Part shown: positions 15,736 through 23,008 of the stretch, piece after piece
How positions within the stretch are numbered: position 1 is the first letter of the stretch
Layout of the letters: each line of letters opens with the position of its first letter
Source: a virus
Strand: one strand, 5' to 3'
Virus record (IMG/VR): IMGVR_UViG_3300017714_003136
Coordinates: 1 to 46,065 of that record
DNA length: 46,065 nt
Position numbers and translations under genes: made by a program
Notes under the pieces: generated by a model
Database searches by the model: none
What the model was told of the DNA's origin: nothing
What the model saw: the letters and a program-made list of their open reading frames with translations, nothing else

Positions 15736-17632
15736 TCTCACTAATATTAATGAAAACACGAATCTTCATCTTACACACCTTGAAGATTTAGCCTTATTCC
15801 AAGGTAAAGCAGGAGCCTTAAAAGCAGTTGAGTTTTTAAGAAATCTTTCACAAGTAGCAAAGTCATCAAGTCCTAAAAAATTTAATCTTACTATTAAATG
15901 GGACGGGTCACCGGCAATATTTTGTGGAACAGATCCCAGCGATGGCAAGTTTTTTGTAGGTACTAAAGGTGTGTTTAATAAAGATCCTAAACTTAATAAA
16001 TCAAGAGAAGACATTGAAAACAATCATCAGGATACTACTAGGAATGGTGAAGAAGTAAGCAAAGCAGGTTTACGTAATAAATTGCTAATAGCATTTACAC
16101 ACTTGTCTAAATTAGGTATTAAAAATGTATTACAAGGAGACTTAATGTTTACACAAGGCGATTTAAAGCCAGTAAATTATAAAGGACAACCTTACATATC
16201 ATTTAAACCAAATACAATAACGTATGCAGTTCCACAGCATAATGAACTAGCAGAAAAAATGCAAAGAGCAAAAATTGGAATAGTGTTTCATACATCGTAT
16301 AGTGGCAGTGAGTTGGAATCAATGACAGCAAGTTTTGATGTTGACATAGCTGGGTTGAACAAAACAGATGATGTATGGTATGATGATGCTTATATCAAGG
16401 ACTACACTGGTATTGTAAATTTAACAGCAGGTGAATATCAAGCTGTTACAAATGCTATCAACGATGCAGAAAAATATATTAATTCCGCAGGAAATATATT
16501 TGATTGGTTAGAAGCAAAAGAAGTAGGAAAAGATTTTAAACAATTAGTTCATGCTAATCATAATAATATGATTAGAGCAGGAGAGATTACACAAAACCCA
16601 AAACAGTTTTTTAATAACTTTGCAGTAGACTACGAACAAAGAGTTGAAAAGGCTATTGCTAAATTGAAAACAGGTAGAGAAGGAACAGCAGGCCAACGTA
16701 GATTAGCTGACCTGGAACAATGGAAACTGTATTGGCAAAGTAATAAATCACAAATTGAATCATGGTATAGTGCTTGGTTAAAACTTACAGCAATTAAAAA
16801 TACTTTGTATCAGAAGCTAAAAAATATCAAACAGATAGATGCTTTTGATCAAGAAGGAGACGAGTATGTAGTTAGAGATCAAGAAGGCTTTGTAGCAGTT
16901 GATAGAATTGGTAGTGCAATCAAAGTGGTTGATAGATTAGATTTTAGTAGAAAGAATTTTGCAAAAGAAGAATATGAGTTAAGTTTAGTTAATGACTTAA
17001 CTGAAAGTAGAGCATTTAGATCAAGACAAGACATTGGACAGTTTTCAGCACCACAAGTGAGTGAATTGGTTTATAGTTATTGTATAGCATTATTGATATT
17101 AAGTGAAGAATACAAATATAAAAACATATCTCAAGTTTATGCTAGAAGAACTTTGAGCTACAATAACTTTGATTATTTTAGAACTAATGGCACTGATTTA
17201 TATTTGTTAGTACATAGTTTAATTGGTAGTGGTAGTATTATACAATTCGATAAAGAAAAATCAAGCAGAACATTTGTTGATAGATTACAATCAAATGATA
17301 TTTTGATTAAAGAGTTTTTATATTATATTGCCGGCGGAATGATTAAACCAGATTTATCAGTAAGAATTTTGTTAAAATTAGAAAGACAACTTAAAATAAC
17401 TTCAAGCGAACTTAAAAAGTTAAGACGTTGGGCAGTTGATTTTCCTTATATGAAAACCAAAGATAAAAATAATGCAGTACATTCTACAATGCATTTTATT
17501 CAAGCATACGCACCAAGAAGCGAATTACATCAAGCATTAAGAGATATGGGGAGAGAAAGAGCTTTAAAAGATAAAGTTAGACCACAGCAAAAAATTAGAA
17601 AAAGTGTGGCTAAAGGTGCTCTAGTCAAATAA
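15722..17632 (+). CDS. DUF6267-type protein with ligase-like nucleotidyltransferase motifs
   Basis: A 636-residue protein resembling a large conserved protein of marine T4-like phages (DUF6267 by memory). The N-terminal half has motifs like those of covalent nucleotidyltransferases (DNA/RNA ligases): TIKWDGSPAIFCG (KxDG motif I with candidate nucleophile Lys), KFFVGTKGVFNKD, NVLQGDLMFTQGD, and YISFKPNTITYAV. Residues 230-380 are helical; the rest is a separate mixed domain ending in a basic tail. It may act on nucleic acid ends, for example in packaging or repair, but activity is unproven. It overlaps the genes at both ends. Confidence 0.6.
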   Translation: MKVNDLTNINENTNLHLTHLEDLALFQGKAGALKAVEFLRNLSQVAKSSSPKKFNLTIKWDGSPAIFCGTDPSDGKFFVGTKGVFNKDPKLNKSREDIENNHQDTTRNGEEVSKAGLRNKLLIAFTHLSKLGIKNVLQGDLMFTQGDLKPVNYKGQPYISFKPNTITYAVPQHNELAEKMQRAKIGIVFHTSYSGSELESMTASFDVDIAGLNKTDDVWYDDAYIKDYTGIVNLTAGEYQAVTNAINDAEKYINSAGNIFDWLEAKEVGKDFKQLVHANHNNMIRAGEITQNPKQFFNNFAVDYEQRVEKAIAKLKTGREGTAGQRRLADLEQWKLYWQSNKSQIESWYSAWLKLTAIKNTLYQKLKNIKQIDAFDQEGDEYVVRDQEGFVAVDRIGSAIKVVDRLDFSRKNFAKEEYELSLVNDLTESRAFRSRQDIGQFSAPQVSELVYSYCIALLILSEEYKYKNISQVYARRTLSYNNFDYFRTNGTDLYLLVHSLIGSGSIIQFDKEKSSRTFVDRLQSNDILIKEFLYYIAGGMIKPDLSVRILLKLERQLKITSSELKKLRRWAVDFPYMKTKDKNNAVHSTMHFIQAYAPRSELHQALRDMGRERALKDKVRPQQKIRKSVAKGALVK

Positions 17633-17997
17633 TGTATACTTTGAATCCTACTAAAAATTCATATGTTAAGATAGCAGACACAATTGAAATATATTGTATT
17701 ACCACTGATATTGAATTAGAGTATAACAATGAAGAAACAGAAAGTGATCAAGAAAAAGACTTTGATCATATACGTCAGCTAATATCAATATATGAAAAAA
17801 TACTGTTTTTTACTAAACCAGAAAAAACATCTAATGGATATACATTTAAATTTGGAGTAGAACAAAAAGACCTATTTGCTCTTAATAACGATCCTGTAGG
17901 TGTGCTTAAAGAACGTTTAAATGAGGTAGTTTTGTTTGATAACACTATTATAACAAAAGGGTTAAATACAAATACTAAGATTACAAAGGAGCAGTAG
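17632..17997 (+). CDS. Unknown protein after DUF6267-type gene
   Basis: A 121-residue protein not recognised. It begins with beta-like sequence (YVKIADTIEIYCITTDIELEY), has an acidic centre (NNEETESDQEKDFDHI) and ends with IITKGLNTNTKITKEQ. Its start overlaps the previous stop (TAATG). It may be a partner or chaperone of the large upstream protein. Confidence 0.55.
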   Translation: MYTLNPTKNSYVKIADTIEIYCITTDIELEYNNEETESDQEKDFDHIRQLISIYEKILFFTKPEKTSNGYTFKFGVEQKDLFALNNDPVGVLKERLNEVVLFDNTIITKGLNTNTKITKEQ

Positions 17998-17998
17998 A

Positions 17999-18286
17999 AT
18001 GGAGCAAAAACCAGAGGCAAAATTAAAAATGGCAACACCAACAAACGATATTGAATCAGATAGCTTACAAGTACACGTGGCTTTATCACGTGAGCGTCAT
18101 GAAGAAATTAGTAATAGATTTGATCGTGTAGATGCACGAATGGAAAAAATGGAAGCCCAAATGGAAAAAGGATTTGATAAAGTACAAAAAATAATCCTTT
18201 GGACAGCAGGAACCATGTTCTTTACAATGCTAACAATGTATGTGTCAACAATGTTTGGCCCAGCAATTATACAGACATTAGGATAA
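17999..18286 (+). CDS. Coiled-coil membrane protein (holin/spanin-like topology)
   Basis: A 95-residue protein with an N-terminal charged coiled coil (RERHEEISNRFDRVDARMEK) and one C-terminal transmembrane helix (ILWTAGTMFFTMLTMYVSTMF). A strong Shine-Dalgarno AAGGAG at 17986-17991 sets the start. The topology resembles single-span holin-like or phage membrane-tethered proteins, but no family match is certain. Confidence 0.6.
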   Translation: MEQKPEAKLKMATPTNDIESDSLQVHVALSRERHEEISNRFDRVDARMEKMEAQMEKGFDKVQKIILWTAGTMFFTMLTMYVSTMFGPAIIQTLG

Positions 18287-18289
18287 TAT

Positions 18290-18604
18290 ATGTTAATTAA
18301 TGAAATATTTGAAGGAACTCCGCAAATTTTTGGCAAGTATAAAAACACAGTCAAAAAGAGATTTCGTTGTGCGGCTGGCCCACGTAAAGGAAGAATAGTA
18401 GCTAATCCTGAAACGTGTACAGCACCTATTAACATTAAAAAACGTCAAACAATGAAAACAACAAGAGCGGGTAAATCAACTATTCAGGGTAAAAGAGCAT
18501 CATTTACAAAAAAATATAATCCTATATCAAAGATTGTTAAAGGCTTAAACAAACAAGTTAAGTCAAGAAGAAGAACTGCACCTATAAAGTTAGGAAAAAG
18601 ATAA
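18290..18604 (+). CDS. Small basic protein, paralogue 1
   Basis: A 104-residue, very basic protein. It shares with the next gene the opening MLINEIF, a KKRFRC..GPRKGRIVANP..C.AP core with two conserved Cys, and KKR..MK motifs. Similar proteins occur in marine T4-like phages. The charge suggests DNA or RNA binding, or DNA condensation in the head. The pair looks like a tandem duplication. Confidence 0.65.
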   Translation: MLINEIFEGTPQIFGKYKNTVKKRFRCAAGPRKGRIVANPETCTAPINIKKRQTMKTTRAGKSTIQGKRASFTKKYNPISKIVKGLNKQVKSRRRTAPIKLGKR

Positions 18605-18891
18605 TGCTTATTAGTGATATTTTTCCAGTACAAGAAGCCAAAATTGTTTATGGCAAAAAAGGTAGAGAAGTAGTACGAAAATATCGTTGTACTTTTGGTA
18701 GAAAAAAGGGCAGAATAGTGTCCAATCCATCAGTATGTTCAGCACCACTAGATATTAAAAAACGTTTTCAAATGAAAAAATTAAGAAGTAGAATGGGTGC
18801 AAGACTAACAAGAAAAATTAAATTTACAAAAAGATTCAATCCAGCGTCTAGAAGAGTAGCCGCTATGAATAAATCATTAAGAAGAAGATAA
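18604..18891 (+). CDS. Small basic protein, paralogue 2
   Basis: A 95-residue basic protein related to its upstream neighbour: MLISDIF opening, YRCTFGRKKGRIVSNPSVC core, SAPLDIKKR, then an Arg/Lys-rich tail ending KSLRRR. Its ATG overlaps the previous stop (TAATG). The two conserved Cys could bind metal or form a disulfide. Function unknown; nucleic-acid binding is likely. Confidence 0.65.
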   Translation: MLISDIFPVQEAKIVYGKKGREVVRKYRCTFGRKKGRIVSNPSVCSAPLDIKKRFQMKKLRSRMGARLTRKIKFTKRFNPASRRVAAMNKSLRRR

Positions 18892-18898
18892 AAAAGAC

Positions 18899-18927
18899 TT
18901 GCTCTTTTTGTTAAAATGTAATAATAT
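18899..18927 (+). promoter_or_regulatory. Weak promoter candidate before 18951 gene
   Basis: TTGCTC (18899-18904), 17-base spacer and TAATAT (18922-18927). It lies in the 59-base gap after the basic paralogues. The matches are partial and the region is AT-rich, so confidence is low. Confidence 0.3.
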
Positions 18928-18950
18928 AAAGCTATACTTAAAACTTTACG

Positions 18951-19628
18951 ATGGCAAATATGACACGAGAAGATGATAGAAAACAACTTGCAAAAAAAAG
19001 CAAGGATAGAAGTTATCAAGACTTTCCTACAATTACGGACTGTATTGAACATTTTAGACTAATCAGAATATTACACAAATACACTAAAATACCTTCTGAT
19101 TATTTAGACCATATTGAAAATCAATTACAGAGATTTAAAAAAACTAAAGGTAAAGCCAAAGAACAAATGGCTGAGATCAGAACTATTATTAGAAATGTCC
19201 ATGATAAAGAATTTCAAACAGCAAGACACACACGTAAAACCAAAGAAGGTGTACAAATAGGCAAGTTTTTCATCAAAATACAGCATGGTCCAAAAAAGAC
19301 ATTTGATGTACTTGATTACGTATCACGTGACGAGTATGTTACTGGTTTAAGATTATATGAAACAGCATATATGATCACACATAGACTATCAACAGGTATG
19401 AATATGGATCACGCACAAATACAAGATATACTCGCTGAGCATACAAAATATGTAGATTTAATAGCTGAAATATATAAGAAAAAACAAGAAATGAGACAAC
19501 TATCAGATGATGAAACAGCTCATAATGAGGCTAAAATAGTATTTGAAGAGGTTAAAACCCGTTGTACTGATCTAAGAAATAGTATCAATGACAGATACAA
19601 AGATGAAATTAATCAATTAAAAGACTAA
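18951..19628 (+). CDS. Helical phage protein of unknown function
   Basis: A 225-residue, mostly helical charged protein (PTITDCIEHFRLIRILHKY, AKEQMAEIRTIIRNVHDKEF, YVTGLRLYETAYMITHRLST, KTRCTDLRNSINDRYKDE). No family recognised and no catalytic motif seen. It follows the basic paralogues and precedes an acidic protein, a block that in marine T4-like phages often holds head or accessory genes. Confidence 0.6.
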   Translation: MANMTREDDRKQLAKKSKDRSYQDFPTITDCIEHFRLIRILHKYTKIPSDYLDHIENQLQRFKKTKGKAKEQMAEIRTIIRNVHDKEFQTARHTRKTKEGVQIGKFFIKIQHGPKKTFDVLDYVSRDEYVTGLRLYETAYMITHRLSTGMNMDHAQIQDILAEHTKYVDLIAEIYKKKQEMRQLSDDETAHNEAKIVFEEVKTRCTDLRNSINDRYKDEINQLKD

Positions 19629-19639
19629 ATAAAAGTGTT

Positions 19640-20575
19640 ATGAAATTAAATGATCTACAATCCAAGTATGAAAGTCGTATTGAACGTGTTAGCCGTTGGT
19701 TAGATGAAACTTATGGCTTCAAAGTGTACGACAATGTATCACTAGCAGAACTTTATAAAGCCAAAGTAGATTTAGATGCTCAACGTGAGTCACTAAAAAG
19801 ATCTTTGCCTTTTAATACATATCATGAAAATCCACAATATGCAAAAAATTTATTGCTTTCAGAAGCAGTAGTTTTAATGATTAGTCATATTGACGATAAA
19901 GATATTCCATCTGCTAATAGCAACGATGCAGGACAAGACAGCCCAGTAGGTAGTACAGAAACTACTGAAGCGGCAAAACCAGACTTTTTAGATTTAGACA
20001 AAGATGGTAACAAAACTGAGCCAATGAAAAAAGCAGTTAGTGATAAAGAAAAAACTAACGAAGAATTAACAGCGGCACAAAAAAAATTACCAGCCGGATT
20101 ACAAAAAGCGATTGCTAAAAAACAAGGTGACAAAGAAGAAGTTACTGAAGATACAGCAGAGCTAGAACAAGCACAAACAGTTTTAGCATCTCAACAAATG
20201 CCAGAAGAAGTACAAAGCATGATTGAGAAAGTTAGCAAAATGCAAAATGAAGACTTGGCGGCGATTGTTGATCAAATGGCAAATGAATTTGGTATGGACC
20301 AAGCAGTTGCTTTTAGAGATTCAGTTTCAGCATCATTAGATAACTTATTACAAGTTGCTAAAGAAACAAAAGATGCTGTAAACAACGAAGTATTAAAACT
20401 TCAAGGCGAAGCACCAGCTTCATCAAACATGAGTGACGAAACACCTGACCTAGAAGATGAATTAGGTGGTGACTTAGAAGATGAAATTAAATCAGACAGT
20501 GATGCTTCAACTGATGGTGATGATTCAGCTTCAGGACCAGCTGACGAGCCATTAGGTAGAGCCAGAAAAGAGTAA
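19640..20575 (+). CDS. Acidic low-complexity protein with EF-hand-like loop
   Basis: A 311-residue protein with a helical N-terminus (about 1-85), then long stretches rich in Glu, Asp, Ala, Ser and Gln. A loop FLDLDKDGNKTEPMKKAV at about 116-133 resembles EF-hand or dockerin calcium loops and recurs, from memory, in marine T4-like phage proteins. The last 50 residues are strongly acidic. It may be a scaffold-like or core protein; there is no enzymatic motif. Confidence 0.6.
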   Translation: MKLNDLQSKYESRIERVSRWLDETYGFKVYDNVSLAELYKAKVDLDAQRESLKRSLPFNTYHENPQYAKNLLLSEAVVLMISHIDDKDIPSANSNDAGQDSPVGSTETTEAAKPDFLDLDKDGNKTEPMKKAVSDKEKTNEELTAAQKKLPAGLQKAIAKKQGDKEEVTEDTAELEQAQTVLASQQMPEEVQSMIEKVSKMQNEDLAAIVDQMANEFGMDQAVAFRDSVSASLDNLLQVAKETKDAVNNEVLKLQGEAPASSNMSDETPDLEDELGGDLEDEIKSDSDASTDGDDSASGPADEPLGRARKE

Positions 20576-20578
20576 ACC

Positions 20579-20926
20579 ATGAAATTGTCGGAAGTACTTA
20601 ATCAGCAAGAGATCGCTGAAAGTTACCTTACACAAATCAAATCAGAAGTAATGAATTTGCTAATAACTTTGGTAGCTAATGGACAATCAGAAATTGAAAC
20701 TGATAAATTGGTAAAACAGTTAAATGGTAAGCAAGAAGGATTTAATGTTACAGCCAATTCTATAAGAGATTTACTAAAAGACTTAAAAATTGTTAAAAGT
20801 GTTAATGGACAAAAGGTTGTCCTAAATACAAGTAATAGTTTGACACAACACTCTAAAGATGCTACAATGGATAATGAAAAGAAAGTTAATAAACTTGCAA
20901 AGAAAACCATTGATAGAGATCTTTAA
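20579..20926 (+). CDS. Small winged-helix-like protein, unknown
   Basis: A 115-residue protein with the pattern helix-helix-strand (VMNLLITLVANGQSEIETD, NVTANSIRDLLKDLKIVKSV, GQKVVLN) that would suit a winged-helix fold, followed by a polar tail. It starts three bases after the preceding gene. No family recognised, so DNA binding is only a suggestion. Confidence 0.55.
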   Translation: MKLSEVLNQQEIAESYLTQIKSEVMNLLITLVANGQSEIETDKLVKQLNGKQEGFNVTANSIRDLLKDLKIVKSVNGQKVVLNTSNSLTQHSKDATMDNEKKVNKLAKKTIDRDL

Positions 20927-20928
20927 TT

Positions 20929-21606
20929 TTGACATTACTAATAGATAAATTCAACTATTCACATTTAAAACGTAAAACCATAGAAGGCAAGCGTCATTAC
21001 CTAGACGGTAATGGACAAGCAGTTCCGTCGGTAACCACAATATTATCTCATGGCAAAGACATGACAGCAATTAACAACTGGAAAAAAAGAGTTGGTAATG
21101 CTGAAGCACAACGTATAGTAACCGAGTCAGCAAACTTAGGTACAATAACTCACAAACATTTAGAATGTTATATTGAAGGAACTGAAAGACCAGCTGGTAA
21201 TAATTTAATTTACAAACAAGCAAAAGAATTAAGTGATGTAATTATTGAACAAGGCATGAAAGAGGTAGAGCAAGTTTGGGCTATTGAACAAGGATTATGT
21301 TTTCCTGGACTTTATGCCGGAACGGCTGATATGGTTTGTCAGTACAAAGGCAAGGGTGCTATAGGAGATTTTAAAACATCTAGACAGATTAAAAAGCGAG
21401 AATGGATTGAAGATTATTTTGTTCAATGTGCCGCTTATGCCCTAGCACACAATGAAGTTTATGGAACAGATATAAACACGGGTTTAATCTTTATTGTATC
21501 ACACTCTGGAAAATACCAGGAGTTTGTTGTAGAACAAAGCGAATTTAAGCACTATACAGATATTTGGTTAAACAAAGTAGAACAATACTATAACGCAACT
21601 AAATAG
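20929..21606 (+). CDS. PD-(D/E)XK exonuclease, MGME1-like
   Basis: A 225-residue nuclease like those of marine T4-like phages related to mitochondrial genome maintenance exonuclease. The N-terminus has RHYLDGNGQAVPSVTTILSH; the nuclease core has LYAGTADMVCQYKGKGAIGDFKTS, giving the PD-(D/E)XK pattern (Asp ... Asp-Phe-Lys), followed by VQCAAYALAHNE, the conserved Gln-containing helix. The start is a TTG at 20929, two bases after the previous stop. Likely processes DNA ends in recombination or degrades host DNA. Confidence 0.8.
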   Translation: MTLLIDKFNYSHLKRKTIEGKRHYLDGNGQAVPSVTTILSHGKDMTAINNWKKRVGNAEAQRIVTESANLGTITHKHLECYIEGTERPAGNNLIYKQAKELSDVIIEQGMKEVEQVWAIEQGLCFPGLYAGTADMVCQYKGKGAIGDFKTSRQIKKREWIEDYFVQCAAYALAHNEVYGTDINTGLIFIVSHSGKYQEFVVEQSEFKHYTDIWLNKVEQYYNATK

Positions 21607-21629
21607 TAATATATTTAGGAATAGAGATT

Positions 21630-22856
21630 ATGGCAACAACTTATGTTAGATTAAAAAATCGTAGAGGTAATAGAACAGATCTACCAGAACCTTTAGCAGA
21701 AGGTGAGATAGGTTTAGCTCTAGACACACGAGAACTATATATTGGTACTGGAAATCAAGATGAACGTAATAGAATGGTTCAGGTTGATTCTTTTTTAAAC
21801 GCACAAACACAGACACAATCATTGATTGATACTAGATTAGTGATGTTCAAACTTGCAAATACTGATTCATTTAAAGGAGATGGTACAACTGCAAGTTCAA
21901 CAACACTAAACGGTAGTTTAATGTCTAAGCCAGCAAGTAAGACAACACCTATTAATGCTGATGACATTGTAGTTACAAAATTTGATATCAATAATAGACC
22001 TACCACAGTTGAAAGTTCTCAATACAGTATATCAGTTGGATCAGGAATTTTAATTACATTTATATCAGGTGCTGTACCAGAAAATAATTCCACAATAGTA
22101 GTTTCAAAATGGAAAGTTTCAGAAATTGTTACAGCCATTGAAACAGCACTTCCAAATTTGGATACAGTACAAACGTCAGCGACAAATATGTTGTATATTG
22201 ATTTAACAACAGGAACAGGTTTTGTTGATACAGCAAATTCAGGATATACACAGACACAGGTTAAAACGGCTTTAGATGCATTAGGATTAATTGATACTTC
22301 AAATATTAATGCAAGTCTAAATATTTTAGGTAATATTAGTCAGCTTGGTTTTGCTTCAAGACAAATTTCAATTGATGGAACATTATTATCAACAATGGAC
22401 TCACCAGGTCAGGCAAAAATATTATCAACTTTTTTAAACAAAGCACTTGGAACGCCGTCTGTATCAGTTGCAAGTAATATTAAAATTTATACACAAGATT
22501 CAAGACCAGAATTTGACGCTAATCAGTACATTGGTGACAATGCATTATTAAAAACTACTTTAGTTAAAAATACATCAGCAAATGTTTTTACATTTAAAGT
22601 GGCTGATGTTAATACTATATCGTTAGATTACTCATTAAAGTTTGGATCAGCTTATGCAGTTGGTAGATTACAAATTATTTCCGATGGATCTAATGTGCAT
22701 TATGTTGATGACAGGACTGAAACAGCAGATACGTCAAAAATTACATTTACTACACCAGCAGTAAGCGGTGGAAACATGGCTTTACAGTACGGAAACAGCG
22801 ATACAACCACTGACTGTAATATGTCCTATCTATTAAAACGTTGGTTAACATCTTAG
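21630..22856 (+). CDS. Tail fibre-type structural protein
   Basis: A 408-residue protein that opens with the phage fibre N-terminal motif (RLKNRRGNRTDLPEPLAEGEIGLALDTRELYIGTG), like the RRGTxxxxxxxxLxxGExGxxxDTxxxxxGDG repeats of fibre and tropism proteins. The rest is Thr/Ser/Asn/Ala-rich and beta-strand-like, with a C-terminal domain of unknown type. Probably contributes to host recognition or the tail. A weak AGGAATAGAG serves as ribosome binding site. Confidence 0.7.
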   Translation: MATTYVRLKNRRGNRTDLPEPLAEGEIGLALDTRELYIGTGNQDERNRMVQVDSFLNAQTQTQSLIDTRLVMFKLANTDSFKGDGTTASSTTLNGSLMSKPASKTTPINADDIVVTKFDINNRPTTVESSQYSISVGSGILITFISGAVPENNSTIVVSKWKVSEIVTAIETALPNLDTVQTSATNMLYIDLTTGTGFVDTANSGYTQTQVKTALDALGLIDTSNINASLNILGNISQLGFASRQISIDGTLLSTMDSPGQAKILSTFLNKALGTPSVSVASNIKIYTQDSRPEFDANQYIGDNALLKTTLVKNTSANVFTFKVADVNTISLDYSLKFGSAYAVGRLQIISDGSNVHYVDDRTETADTSKITFTTPAVSGGNMALQYGNSDTTTDCNMSYLLKRWLTS

Positions 22857-22922
22857 CACTTCTAAAATAAATACAACTTTACATAGTTGTCCACATTACG
22901 ACAGAAAAATACTTTTTTAATG

Positions 22923-22951
22923 TTGACAATTTGCGATTTATCTCTTACTAT
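22923..22951 (+). promoter_or_regulatory. Promoter for nrdA
   Basis: TTGACA (22923-22928), 17-base spacer and TACTAT (22946-22951). The start site is expected at about 22958. A small inverted repeat ACAACT/AGTTGT (22873-22890) lies upstream in the same 100-base gap; no T-run follows it. Confidence 0.7.
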
Positions 22952-23008
22952 TAATGAATGTTAAGAGAACAACTAAAACAAAAAACAAAATATGACTTCG
23001 GAGTAGAG

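Noticed and set aside
18891-18910. Terminator after the second basic paralogue (AAAAAGA/TCTTTTT).
   Set aside because: The stem is almost purely A-T and too weak; no GC-rich part.
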